From the NCBI RefSeq assembly GCF_004331675.1, contig NZ_SJSN01000001.1:186001-250000 (forward strand): 64,000 bases of DNA, read 5' to 3'. Shown in pieces: positions 18,012 through 26,740 of the stretch. The notes beneath the pieces are model-generated. The model had not been told where the DNA came from, did no database searches, and saw only the letters and a program-made list of their open reading frames with translations. Made by a program: the position numbers and the translations under genes. How positions within the stretch are numbered: position 1 is the stretch's first letter; every line of letters begins with the position of its first letter. The DNA comes from Pedobacter frigidisoli. GTDB taxonomy: Bacteria; Bacteroidota; Bacteroidia; Sphingobacteriales; Sphingobacteriaceae.

Positions 18012-19010
18012 ATGAGTAAAATTCAAGCTGCTATTACAGCAGTAAATGGTTATGTCCCCGACTATGTGCTTACAAACGCAGAGTTAGAAACCATTGTTGA
18101 CACTTCGGATGAATGGATTACCAGCAGAACGGGAATAAAGGAACGTAGAATTTTAAAGGGAGAGGGATTAGGCACCTCAGATATGGCTGTTCATGCTGTA
18201 AATGGTTTACTAAAAAAGAGGGGTATCGATGCAAAGGAAATTGAATTAATTATTTTTTGCACTACTACTCCAGATTTTACTTTCCCAGCAACGGCCAATG
18301 TTTTGGCCGATAAGATTGGGGCATCAAATGCTTGGGGCTACGATTTACAGGCAGCTTGCTCTGGCTTTATCTTCGGATTAGCTACTGGAGCATCTTTTAT
18401 AGAATCTGGCAGACATAAAAAAGTGTTGGTAGTTGGTGGCGATAAAATGTCATCGATCATTAACTACGAAGATCGTACAACCTGTATTATCTTTGGTGAT
18501 GGTTGCGGATGTGCTTTATTAGAACCAAACGAAGAAGGTTTAGGCATTATTGATTCGATTACAAGAACTGATGGTTCTGGAAGAGATTTTCTTGGTATGA
18601 AAGCAGGTGGATCGGTTATGCCGGCAACCCACGAAACTATTGATGCAAGATTACATTTTGCGCACCAAGAAGGACCGACAGTATTTAAATTTGCGGTAAC
18701 CAACATGGCCGATGTTGCTGCAGAAATTATGGAACGCAATGGTTTAACAGCTGATGATGTTGCATGGTTAGTACCTCACCAAGCCAATAAACGCATTATT
18801 GATGCAACCGCAAACCGCATGGGCGTTACCACAGATAAGGTAATGATCAACATAGAACGTTACGGAAACACTACCAATGGAACTATTCCTTTATGTTTAT
18901 GGGAATGGGAAAGTAGGTTAAAAAAAGGCGATAATATCGTTTTAGCTGCATTTGGTGGCGGTTTCACTTGGGGTTCTATTTACCTTAAATGGGCTTACGA
19001 TAGCAATTAG
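18012..19010 (+). CDS. fabH: 3-oxoacyl-ACP synthase III
   Basis: The 332-residue protein is the housekeeping FabH that starts fatty acid synthesis by joining an acyl-CoA to malonyl-ACP. Catalytic residues are Cys116 (LQAACSGF), His256 (VPHQAN) and Asn286 (RYGNTTNG). The conserved C-terminal GGGFTWG is present. It lies directly after plsX and before accB/accC, which make malonyl-CoA, so it belongs to the fatty-acid block. A second, more divergent KASIII is encoded at 9702. Confidence 0.95.
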   Translation: MSKIQAAITAVNGYVPDYVLTNAELETIVDTSDEWITSRTGIKERRILKGEGLGTSDMAVHAVNGLLKKRGIDAKEIELIIFCTTTPDFTFPATANVLADKIGASNAWGYDLQAACSGFIFGLATGASFIESGRHKKVLVVGGDKMSSIINYEDRTTCIIFGDGCGCALLEPNEEGLGIIDSITRTDGSGRDFLGMKAGGSVMPATHETIDARLHFAHQEGPTVFKFAVTNMADVAAEIMERNGLTADDVAWLVPHQANKRIIDATANRMGVTTDKVMINIERYGNTTNGTIPLCLWEWESRLKKGDNIVLAAFGGGFTWGSIYLKWAYDSN

Positions 19011-19179
19011 TCTTTCGTATAAAGTTGATAATTTAGGGACGATAGTTATTAGCCACAATGGCGATAAACAATGAAGCATAATACCATTAACCATAAACGA
19101 ATTGAAAGAAAATTTAAAACAAAAAAAGTATAACTTAGTTAAATCATTAACACTATTTTTTACATAACTAGCCTAAAAA

Positions 19180-19656
19180 ATGGATATCAAACAAATACAG
19201 GAACTGATTAAATTTGTTTCTCGTTCTGGAGTAAATGAGGTTGCGATTGAGCAAGAGAACTTCAAAATTACGATTAAAACAAACCAAGCACCAACTGTTG
19301 TGCATGCAACAATGCCACAAGCACCGCTTTTACAAGCTGCAGCTCCAGTTGCCACTGCGCCTACTGCACCAACTGCCGATACACCGGCTGTACCTGCTGC
19401 AGAAGATACATCAAAATACATTACAGTTAAATCGCCAATGATTGGTACTTTCTATCGTTCTGCAAGTCCAGATAAACCTATGTTTATTAACGTAGGCGAT
19501 GAAATTGCGGTTGGTAAAGTTGTTTGTATTATTGAGGCAATGAAACTTTTCAACGAAATTGAAAGTGAAGTTTCTGGCCGTGTGGTTAAAATATTAGTTG
19601 ATAATGCCTCTCCAGTAGAATATGATCAACCTTTATTTTTAGTAGAACCTATTTAG
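19180..19656 (+). CDS. accB: Biotin carboxyl carrier protein of acetyl-CoA carboxylase
   Basis: The 158-residue protein has an N-terminal helical pair (residues 1-38), a flexible Ala/Pro/Thr-rich linker (about 38-75) and a biotinyl domain with the biotin-accepting lysine 122 in IEAMKLFNEIE. It carries CO2 from AccC to the carboxyltransferase in the cytosol. The 'thumb' segment SPMIGTFYRS is present, as in E. coli-type AccB. accC follows after about 110 bp. Confidence 0.95.
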   Translation: MDIKQIQELIKFVSRSGVNEVAIEQENFKITIKTNQAPTVVHATMPQAPLLQAAAPVATAPTAPTADTPAVPAAEDTSKYITVKSPMIGTFYRSASPDKPMFINVGDEIAVGKVVCIIEAMKLFNEIESEVSGRVVKILVDNASPVEYDQPLFLVEPI

Positions 19657-19767
19657 AAATTGATTTCGCAGATCTAAGATGATTGCATTGATTAAAGTTA
19701 TTTTAAGATAAATAATCAAAAAATCGGTGTAATCCTTTCCATCGGTGTAATCATCAATTAAAAAACT

Positions 19768-21111
19768 ATGTTTAAAAAAATACTAATTGCCAACAGGGGA
19801 GAAATCGCTTTGCGAATTATCCGAACCTGTAAGGAAATGGGCATCAAAACGGTTGCTGTTTACTCTACCGCAGATCGCGAAAGTTTACATGTACGTTTTG
19901 CTGATGAGGCTGTTTGTATTGGCCCACCGCCAAGTAAAGATTCTTATTTAAATATCCCAAATATTATTTCGGCAGCAGAATTAACAAATGCCGATGCCAT
20001 ACATCCAGGTTACGGTTTCTTATCCGAAAATGCTAAGTTTTCTAACATCTGTCGTGAATATGGTATAAAATTTATTGGCGCAACGCCAGAGCAAATTAAT
20101 GGCATGGGCGATAAAGCTTCTGCTAAAGAAACCATGAAAATAGCGGGTGTACCTACTATTCCAGGTTCTGAAGGTTTGCTAACCAGCGTAAAAGAAGGTA
20201 TTGCTATTGCCAACGAAATGGGCTACCCAATTATCCTTAAAGCAACTGCTGGTGGTGGTGGCCGCGGAATGCGAGTAGTTTGGAAAGATGAAGATTTTGA
20301 AAATGCATGGGATAGTGCTCGTCAGGAGTCTGGTGCTGCATTTGGTAACGATGGCTTATATTTAGAAAAATACATTGAAGATCCACGCCACATTGAGATT
20401 CAAATTATTGGAGATCAGTTTGGGAAAGCCTGTCATTTATCAGAGCGTGATTGTTCTATTCAACGTCGTCACCAAAAGTTGGTAGAGGAATCGCCATCGC
20501 CATTTATGACGGATGAGCTTCGTGTAAGAATGGGTGAAGCCGCAATTAAAGGTGCAATGGCCGTAAATTATGAAGGCGCAGGTACAATCGAGTTCTTGGT
20601 TGATAAACACCGTAACTTCTACTTTATGGAAATGAACACCCGTATTCAGGTAGAGCATCCAGTTACTGAAGAAGTAATCAACTTCGATTTAATTAAGGAA
20701 CAAATAAAGGTTGCTGCTGGAATTCCAATTTCAGGCAAAAACTACTTCCCAGACATGCATGCGATTGAATGCCGTATCAATGCAGAGGATCCAGCTAACA
20801 ATTTCCGCCCATCACCAGGAAAAATCACCAATTTCCATTCACCTGGAGGTCATGGTGTACGTGTAGATACGCATGTTTATGCAGGATATCAAATTCCATC
20901 TAATTACGATTCGATGATAGCAAAGTTGATTTGCGTTGCACAAACACGTGAAGAAGCGATTTGTACAATGGAACGTGCCTTAGGCGAATTTGTAATTGAA
21001 GGTGTTAAAACAACTATTCCTTTCCATTTACAGTTGATGAAAGACCCTAACTTTAGAGCTGGTAATTTTACGACCAAGTTTATGGAAACATTTGAATTTG
21101 TAGAGAGTTAA
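19768..21111 (+). CDS. accC: Acetyl-CoA carboxylase, biotin carboxylase subunit
   Basis: The 447-residue protein is AccC, an ATP-grasp enzyme that carboxylates biotin on AccB with bicarbonate and ATP. The start [20 protein letters not shown] is the family signature. The glycine-rich ATP loop [10 protein letters not shown] is near residue 165, and the catalytic [14 protein letters not shown] near 290. The length is that of a single-domain subunit. A strong intrinsic terminator follows after 25 bp, which ends the fatty-acid block. Confidence 0.96.
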   Translation: MFKKILIANRGEIALRIIRTCKEMGIKTVAVYSTADRESLHVRFADEAVCIGPPPSKDSYLNIPNIISAAELTNADAIHPGYGFLSENAKFSNICREYGIKFIGATPEQINGMGDKASAKETMKIAGVPTIPGSEGLLTSVKEGIAIANEMGYPIILKATAGGGGRGMRVVWKDEDFENAWDSARQESGAAFGNDGLYLEKYIEDPRHIEIQIIGDQFGKACHLSERDCSIQRRHQKLVEESPSPFMTDELRVRMGEAAIKGAMAVNYEGAGTIEFLVDKHRNFYFMEMNTRIQVEHPVTEEVINFDLIKEQIKVAAGIPISGKNYFPDMHAIECRINAEDPANNFRPSPGKITNFHSPGGHGVRVDTHVYAGYQIPSNYDSMIAKLICVAQTREEAICTMERALGEFVIEGVKTTIPFHLQLMKDPNFRAGNFTTKFMETFEFVES

Positions 21112-21136
21112 AAAAATCTATACATTATGATACAAT

Positions 21137-21170
21137 GGCTGTTCAAAATACTTGAGCAGCCTTTTTTTTT
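21137..21170 (+). terminator. Rho-independent terminator after accC
   Basis: The stem GGCTGTTCA pairs with TGAGCAGCC (one G-U pair) and is followed by nine T residues. Confidence 0.85.
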
Positions 21171-21279
21171 GCCATCTGCAATGCAACATACTGAAATATC
21201 CATCAAACATTTTTCATCAACCAGTGTTCGAAAAATATGATAGTTTAAAGTCTTTTAAATAGCATTTTTAAGATTTGCT

Positions 21280-21357
21280 AGCGTTAACGATGGAAGTGAC
21301 ATCCTTTTTGGCTTTTTCTGCCAAAAAGATATAGCGGACAGCGTGTTAAAACGCCCA
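21280..21357. repeat. Palindromic element in the accC-LVIVD gap
   Basis: The core CTTTTTGGC (21304-21312) pairs with GCCAAAAAG (21320-21328), and the outer arms GCGTTAAC and GTGTTAAAACGC also pair partly. It is a single copy in this window but built like the other interspersed elements. Apart from the terminator and this element, the 402-bp gap 21112-21513 shows no gene. Confidence 0.5.
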
Positions 21358-21513
21358 AATTATTAATTGCACAGATTTATTATTCGAGCACAAGTTATCA
21401 ATACACTTTTCGAAAAGGATAGGTTTTAAGTCTCCTAATTAAATTTAAAATTTAACGACCTATATTGTAGCGTTTTAGCCACAGCTTACGTTTTAATATA
21501 AAAACCTCACATT

Positions 21514-22722
21514 ATGAAAAAAAATCTATTTAACGCGGTTCCGCTCTTACTTATTTTTGCCCTATTCACCCAATGCAAAAAATCGGATGAATATGAAATG
21601 ATACGGATCATGAAAATGATTTCCGTTGAACAAATGAGAGCAATGCCTGTAGGAATTACTAAGGCTGTCCAAGCGAAGGCTACAGGAAAAATATATATTT
21701 ATAATGATTATCTCTTTATTAACGAACCAAATGAGGGTATTCATATCTTTAACAATTCAAATCCAAGTGCTCCCGTAAATGTTGGTTTTCTACAAATTCC
21801 TGGAAACGTAGATCTGGCCATTCACAATAATGTACTTTATGCCGATAATTTTATTGATTTACTTGCTTTCGATATCTCGAACATGAGCAATATCAAGCAA
21901 GTTAAAAGAGTGACTAATGTTTTTCAACAATTGTACACACCAGGGGCTCAAAAATATCTTTACATCTATAAAGACACTTTAGTAAAGAAGCAAAATAACA
22001 AAACGGGTGTAATGAATGATGCTTACACAAGTATTTCTTCTATGTCTAGTAGTTCCTCCGGACAAGGTGGTTCTATGGCAAGGTTTACTCTATTAAATGA
22101 TTATTTATATACTGTTGGTATTGCTAATTTAAGCTTGTTTGATGTGAAAACCGCATCGAACCCAACTTTTGTGAAATCAATTAGTTTGGGTTGGGGTGTT
22201 GAAACAATTTTTCCTTACGAAAACAAATTATTTCTGGGCACCAATACAGGCATGCATATTTTTAGCACAGCTGATGCTGCCAATCCTGTTAAACTTTCTA
22301 CCTACAGCCATATTTTCGCTTGTGATCCTGTGGTTGTACAAGGAAAATATGCTTATGTTACTTTACGCACAGGAACAAATTGTAGGCAAGCGAGTAATCA
22401 ATTAGAAGTTGTAGATATTGAGGACCCGACAAAACCAAAACAGGTGGCTGTTTATCCAATGCAAAGCCCACACGGCTTGAGTGTAAATGGCAACAATTTA
22501 TTCCTTTGCGAGGGCACTTATGGTATCAAGAGCTTTAACATTACCGATAAAAATAAAATTGCAGATAATTTGCTACAGCATTTAAATAGCATCAAAAGCT
22601 TTGATGTTATTGCTGGGCCTAAATCCTTAATCGTTACTGGCGAGGACGGAATATATCAGTTCAACTACAGTAATGCGGCAAATTTGAAGCAACTGAGCTT
22701 CATTAAAGTTGATAATAAATAA
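21514..22722 (+). CDS. LVIVD-repeat lipoprotein
   Basis: The 402-residue protein has a signal peptide ending in the lipobox FTQC (Cys21). The rest is made of LVIVD-type beta-propeller blades. Repeated 'G.HIF...NPSAPV.VG', 'SLFDVKTASNPTFVKSI' and 'LEVVDIEDPTKPKQVAVY' units show the strand-'D.S.P..P' pattern. Serine-rich SSMSSSSSGQGGS near residue 175 is a loop. LVIVD proteins are surface lipoproteins of unknown ligand in Bacteroidota. No partner is encoded beside it. Confidence 0.88.
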   Translation: MKKNLFNAVPLLLIFALFTQCKKSDEYEMIRIMKMISVEQMRAMPVGITKAVQAKATGKIYIYNDYLFINEPNEGIHIFNNSNPSAPVNVGFLQIPGNVDLAIHNNVLYADNFIDLLAFDISNMSNIKQVKRVTNVFQQLYTPGAQKYLYIYKDTLVKKQNNKTGVMNDAYTSISSMSSSSSGQGGSMARFTLLNDYLYTVGIANLSLFDVKTASNPTFVKSISLGWGVETIFPYENKLFLGTNTGMHIFSTADAANPVKLSTYSHIFACDPVVVQGKYAYVTLRTGTNCRQASNQLEVVDIEDPTKPKQVAVYPMQSPHGLSVNGNNLFLCEGTYGIKSFNITDKNKIADNLLQHLNSIKSFDVIAGPKSLIVTGEDGIYQFNYSNAANLKQLSFIKVDNK

Positions 22723-22862
22723 ACCATTAAGTTAATTTTAGAGAAATTATTCAAGCTTCAAATTGACAAGGAGTTATTATCGTTCCATATTTTAATAGTT
22801 ATATTCAATTTTTGAAATCAATTCTCACAATAATATAAACTATTTCTATATTTAACACGTAG

Positions 22863-22895
22863 ATACCATTCTATTCATTTAGAATGGTATTTTTG
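22863..22895 (+). terminator. Hairpin with T-run, overlapping a -7 box, before tatC
   Basis: ATACCATTCT (22863-22872) pairs with AGAATGGTAT (22881-22890) and is followed by TTTT. The same bases form TATTTTTG (22888-22895), a match to the -7 consensus ending 8 bp before the tatC ATG. It may therefore terminate read-through from the LVIVD gene and begin tatC transcription. Confidence 0.6.
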
Positions 22896-22903
22896 TTTTC
22901 AAC

Positions 22904-23788
22904 ATGAGCGACACTAAAGAAAAATCATCACTATTAAAGGCTATCGGGAATAAAGGGACAACATTAGAGGCAGAAATGTCTTTTTTTGACCACCTCGATG
23001 TGCTGCGTAAACATTTAATCAGAGCCGTAATTGCCATCGGTGTATTCACCGGTATCGCTTTTTATTTCAATGAAGAAATCCTAGATAAAGTAATTTTTGG
23101 TCCAAAAAAACCTGATTTCTGGACTTATCGAATGATGTGTAAGCTGGTGGAGCATTTTCCATCATTGGGTAAGGATATGTGTATCACCAAAATTAATGGT
23201 GAAATTATCAATACAGAAATGGCGGGTCAGTTTAATTTACAGCTAAACGTTTGTGTAATGTGCGGTATTGTGGCTGGCTTCCCATATTTGTTGTGGGAAA
23301 TTTGGCGTTTTATTAAGCCGGCATTGCATGAGGTAGAACGTAAATCGGCAAGTGGTTTTGTTTTCTTTGCTTCTATGCTCTTCATTATCGGTATCCTGTT
23401 TGGATATTTTGTTGTTTGTCCGCTATCGGTTAACTTCTTAACTGGCTATACTGTAAGCGCCGAAATTAAAAACACTTTTACTGTCGATTCTTATCTCTCA
23501 TCAGTTTCTACCTTAACCTTGGGAACAGGTATTATTTTCGAACTACCCATAATCATTTTCATTTTATCGAAGCTTGGATTAATGACGCCGAAACTCATGC
23601 GTTCGAGCAGAAGATATGCAGCTGTAATTATCTTAATTATTGCGGCAATCGTTACGCCAACTCCAGATATTATGACGATGTTGATTGTGGCAACTCCCCT
23701 ATTCTTACTTTATGAATTGAGCATCTTTGTATCGGCTTATATTGAGAAAAAGAAGAAAAAAGCTGATGCCGCTTTCTATGCTAACTAA
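22904..23788 (+). CDS. tatC: Sec-independent protein translocase TatC
   Basis: The 294-residue membrane protein is TatC, which recognises twin-arginine signal peptides and exports folded proteins. The signature MSFFDHLDVLRKHLIRAV near residues 25-42 and the conserved ExE-like cytoplasmic loop region (LLWEIWRFIKPALHEVERK) are clear. It has six predicted membrane helices, the last ending in a lysine-rich tail. Bacteroidota TatC has a longer loop after helix 1, seen here (about 60-110). No tatA is in this window. rpiB follows after 39 bp. Confidence 0.95.
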   Translation: MSDTKEKSSLLKAIGNKGTTLEAEMSFFDHLDVLRKHLIRAVIAIGVFTGIAFYFNEEILDKVIFGPKKPDFWTYRMMCKLVEHFPSLGKDMCITKINGEIINTEMAGQFNLQLNVCVMCGIVAGFPYLLWEIWRFIKPALHEVERKSASGFVFFASMLFIIGILFGYFVVCPLSVNFLTGYTVSAEIKNTFTVDSYLSSVSTLTLGTGIIFELPIIIFILSKLGLMTPKLMRSSRRYAAVIILIIAAIVTPTPDIMTMLIVATPLFLLYELSIFVSAYIEKKKKKADAAFYAN

Positions 23789-23833
23789 CAAAAACATTAC
23801 GAATAGATTTTAGAATTCTATATAAATTTGGAC

Positions 23834-24271
23834 ATGTCTGAGAACAAGATAAAAATCGCAATTGGTAGCGATCATGCTGGTTTCGAATTTAAAGAAGTGC
23901 TGAAAAATTTTCTAAAGAATTATGATGTGAAGGATTTTGGAGCGTTCTCTTTAGATTCGGTTGACTATCCAGATTTCGCACACCCTGTTGCATCTGCAGT
24001 AGAAAGTGGTGAATATACCTACGGTATTTTATTGTGTGGCTCTGCAAATGGTGTGGCCATTACCGCAAATAAACATCAGCATATTAGGGCAGGCTTATGT
24101 TGGGAAAACGAAGTTGCATCTTTGGTTCGTAAACATAATGATGCAAATGTTTTGTGCATTCCAGCTAGATTTGTATCAGAAGAATTAGCAAAAGAAATTA
24201 CCACAACCTTTTTAACAACTGCATTTGAAGGTGGTCGTCATCAAAACAGGGTCGAAAAAATATCTTGCTAA
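23834..24271 (+). CDS. rpiB: Ribose-5-phosphate isomerase B
   Basis: The protein (145 residues from ATG 23834) is RpiB, which interconverts ribose-5-P and ribulose-5-P. The conserved start KIAIGSDHAGFEFK, the DFG...VDYPDFA segment and the active-site cysteine loop LLCGSANGVAIT are present. I prefer the ATG at 23834 over the TTG at 23828 because the family begins directly at that methionine. It follows tatC and precedes a peptidase gene after about 30 bp. Confidence 0.94.
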   Translation: MSENKIKIAIGSDHAGFEFKEVLKNFLKNYDVKDFGAFSLDSVDYPDFAHPVASAVESGEYTYGILLCGSANGVAITANKHQHIRAGLCWENEVASLVRKHNDANVLCIPARFVSEELAKEITTTFLTTAFEGGRHQNRVEKISC

Positions 24272-24301
24272 CAGAAACTCAACTAACTATTATCAAAAAT
24301 A

Positions 24302-25936
24302 ATGAATAAAAAATTTTTAACCCTTAGCTTGGCATCGCTCCTTACCGCGAGTTGTTTTGCACAAGTAAAGCCCCTTATCCCGAATAAGGATGCGATTAAA
24401 TTCAGTAAGGCCATCAACCCTGAAAATGCTTATAAACATTTATCAATTTTAGCTTCTGATGAATATGAAGGTCGCGAGACTGGAACCAAAGGCGCTTGGA
24501 TGGCTGCAGATTATATCCGTGATTATTTTAAATCCTTAGGTTTAAAAGGGCCTGTTGATGGTGGTTATTTTCAAAAAATTGATTTGGTTAATCTTAAGCT
24601 TAAGCAAAGTCAATTAACGGTAAATGGTCAGCCAAAAGAATATTTAAAAGACTATTTGGTTTATCCAAATACGATTAGCGATAATGGTTTCATGTTCTCT
24701 GGAGATGATATCGTTTTTGTTGGCTATGGTTTGAAGAAAGATACTTACAACGATTTTGCCGGAACCAATATTGAAAGTAAAGTTGTTTTGATGTTTGCGA
24801 ACGGTGATCCGACACTTAAACCAGGCGAACGTATGGACAGAAGTTCGGTAATGGAAATGCGTAAACAAAGAGCAGATTATTTTGCTCAAAATAAAGTAAA
24901 AGCCATTATTACTATCGACCCAACAATTGACAGATTAACAGAAAATTTTAAAAAGAATTTATCTGATGGGCAGGTAATTGTTAAAACCAATAGCGTTTTA
25001 GAAGCTGCGAGACAAAACGTTATTCCACGTATTTCTATTTCTCTTGCTTTAGCAAACGAGCTTTTGAAAACACAAAACACAACTGTTGCCGACTTACAGA
25101 AAAAAATTATGGATAGCAAAACACCTGCATCTATGGCTTTAGCTACCCCGTTTTCGGCAAGTGGATCAAAAAGTGAAACGCCTGTACGTTGCGAAAATGT
25201 ATTGGGTTTTTTAGAGGGAACAGATCCAATTTTGAAAAAGGAAGTTGTTGTGCTTACTGGTCATTATGATCATATTGGTTTGGTTAAAGACCCTAACGCT
25301 ACTGATAAGGTAAACAATGGAGCTGATGATGATGGTTCTGGAACTACTGGCGTTTTATTAATGGCAAAGGCATTTACTGATGCTAAAAAAGCAGGAAAAG
25401 GTTCTAAACGCAGTATTTTATTTATGACTGTTGTTGGTGAAGAAAAAGGACTGTGGGGTTCTGAATGGTATTCTGAGCATCCGGTTTTCCCGATAGCGAA
25501 TACAATTGCTGATTTGAATACAGATATGATTGGCCGTACTGGTGAAGAATATTTAGGCAAGCCAGATTCTGCAAACTACATTTATTCTGTAGGCTCGAAC
25601 ATGTTAAGTAGCGAGCTTGGTAAATTGAGCGAGCAGGTTAATGCGACTTACACAAAAATGAAGTTGGATTATAAATATGATGATCCAAAGGATACTGAGC
25701 AAATTTATTACCGTTCCGATCATTACAACTTTGCAAAGGTTGGTATTCCAATTATCTTCTATTATGATGGTATGTTAGAGCAAGATTATCACAGACCTGG
25801 CGATGAGGTGAGTAAAATCAACTTCCCACTTTTGACCAAGAGAGCTAAATTAACTTACTATACTGCTTGGGAATTGGCAAATAGACCTAAACGCCCAGCC
25901 GTAGATATGGATGGAAAAGGAAATCCAAAGAAATAA
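24302..25936 (+). CDS. M28-family zinc aminopeptidase, exported
   Basis: The 544-residue protein has a signal peptide (residues 1-20, ending SCFA) and an M28 catalytic domain in its C-terminal half. Zinc-ligand motifs are GHYDHIG, NGADDDGSG, VVGEEKGLWGSEWY, DMIGR and YRSDHYNFAKVGIP, in the usual order. Before them is a PA-like insert (about 120-280, SKVVLMFANGD). It is likely to remove N-terminal amino acids from peptides in the periplasm or outside. Full-length, with no truncation. It ends in a terminator at 25952. Confidence 0.9.
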   Translation: MNKKFLTLSLASLLTASCFAQVKPLIPNKDAIKFSKAINPENAYKHLSILASDEYEGRETGTKGAWMAADYIRDYFKSLGLKGPVDGGYFQKIDLVNLKLKQSQLTVNGQPKEYLKDYLVYPNTISDNGFMFSGDDIVFVGYGLKKDTYNDFAGTNIESKVVLMFANGDPTLKPGERMDRSSVMEMRKQRADYFAQNKVKAIITIDPTIDRLTENFKKNLSDGQVIVKTNSVLEAARQNVIPRISISLALANELLKTQNTTVADLQKKIMDSKTPASMALATPFSASGSKSETPVRCENVLGFLEGTDPILKKEVVVLTGHYDHIGLVKDPNATDKVNNGADDDGSGTTGVLLMAKAFTDAKKAGKGSKRSILFMTVVGEEKGLWGSEWYSEHPVFPIANTIADLNTDMIGRTGEEYLGKPDSANYIYSVGSNMLSSELGKLSEQVNATYTKMKLDYKYDDPKDTEQIYYRSDHYNFAKVGIPIIFYYDGMLEQDYHRPGDEVSKINFPLLTKRAKLTYYTAWELANRPKRPAVDMDGKGNPKK

Positions 25937-25951
25937 TTAAGTAAAAATATT

Positions 25952-25980
25952 AAGCCTCTCGATTATTCGAGAGGCTTTTG
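25952..25980 (+). terminator. Terminator after the M28 peptidase, copy A
   Basis: AAGCCTCTCGA, loop TTAT, TCGAGAGGCTT, then TT. A near-identical hairpin stands at 26666-26696, on the far side of the DUF2281/PIN pair. Confidence 0.85.
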
Positions 25981-26003
25981 CTTTTAATATCCTATCACAA
26001 TCA

Positions 26004-26036
26004 GTTTGAAATATCAATTTAAAAATATTATTTTTG
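26004..26036 (+). promoter_or_regulatory. Promoter of the DUF2281/PIN module
   Basis: TTTG at 26004-26007 and TATTTTTG at 26029-26036 are 21 bp apart, fitting the -33 TTTG / -7 TAnnTTTG pattern. The ATG is 15 bp downstream. Confidence 0.6.
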
Positions 26037-26051
26037 ATAAAATCAAAACTT

Positions 26052-26261
26052 ATGAGTCAAGCGCAAATTTTTGAAAAGATAAAGAGAATACCCGCTGCTT
26101 ACCAACAAGAAGTAGAGGATTTTATTGATTTCATCTTACAGAAAAAAACAACAAAAGAATTAGGGGAAAATAAAAAAAGAAAAATTGGTTTGCTTAAAGG
26201 AAAAATGAAAATGAGCGCTGATTTTGACGAACCCTTAAATGATTTTAAAGATTATATCTAG
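26052..26261 (+). CDS. DUF2281-like antitoxin
   Basis: The 69-residue protein (from the ATG at 26052; the TTG at 26034 is less likely) has the DUF2281 helix pattern AQIFEKIKRIPAAYQQEVEDFIDFIL, which is found in antitoxins paired with PIN or RelE toxins. The C-terminus is basic, then has a short motif (FDEPLNDFKDYI) usual for toxin-neutralising tails. Its TAG stop shares one base with the GTG start of the PIN gene, so the two are translated together. Confidence 0.8.
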   Translation: MSQAQIFEKIKRIPAAYQQEVEDFIDFILQKKTTKELGENKKRKIGLLKGKMKMSADFDEPLNDFKDYI

Positions 26262-26647
26262 TGAAACAATATCTTTTAGATACACATACTTTACTGTGGA
26301 TGCAGGATGATAACAATATGTTATCAAACAAGGCAAGAGAAATTCTTGAAGATAGCAGTTGTAATTTGTATCTTAGTGTAGCAAGTTTTTGGGAAATTTC
26401 GATAAAACAATCACTAGGAAATCTGAAACTGGAATATACCTTGGATGAACTTTCAGAATCTTGTTCATCAAATAACATTCTCATTCTACCAATACAGATA
26501 AGTGCCCTTAACAAACTTAAAAACTTACCCTTTTTGCACAGAGATCCTTTTGATAGGATTATTATTTCTACAGCACTTGATATGAATTTTAGCCTCATCA
26601 CGAAAGATATAAATGTGCATAGATACGATGTTAAATTAGTCTGGTAA
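26261..26647 (+). CDS. PIN-domain toxin (VapC-like)
   Basis: The 128-residue protein is a PIN-domain ribonuclease. Acidic residues of the active site can be placed in YLLDTHTLLW (Asp7), SFWEISIK (Glu near 45), and HRDPFDRII (two Asp near 95), with a further Asp in ITKDINVHRYD. Such toxins cut RNA, often tRNA or rRNA. The start is GTG at 26261, overlapping the antitoxin stop by one base. Its frame is intact, unlike two other toxins in the window. Confidence 0.88.
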   Translation: MKQYLLDTHTLLWMQDDNNMLSNKAREILEDSSCNLYLSVASFWEISIKQSLGNLKLEYTLDELSESCSSNNILILPIQISALNKLKNLPFLHRDPFDRIIISTALDMNFSLITKDINVHRYDVKLVW

Positions 26648-26665
26648 TATAATTATCAAAATATT

Positions 26666-26696
26666 AAGCCTCTCGATTATTCGAGGGGCTTTTTTA
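26666..26696 (+). terminator. Terminator after the PIN gene, copy B
   Basis: AAGCCTCTCGA, loop TTAT, TCGAGGGGCTT, then T run. It differs from copy A at 25952 by one base in the stem and shares flanking AAATATT. Confidence 0.85.
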
Positions 26697-26728
26697 TGCA
26701 CAATACTTTTGCTGGCAATAGAAATTCC

Positions 26729-26736
26729 TATCTTTG
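26729..26736 (+). promoter_or_regulatory. -7 box of lutB (TATCTTTG)
   Basis: TATCTTTG matches TAnnTTTG and ends 4 bp before the first ATG; TTTG at 26708-26711 could serve as the -33 element, though at a short 17-bp spacing. Confidence 0.55.
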
Positions 26737-26740
26737 AAAC

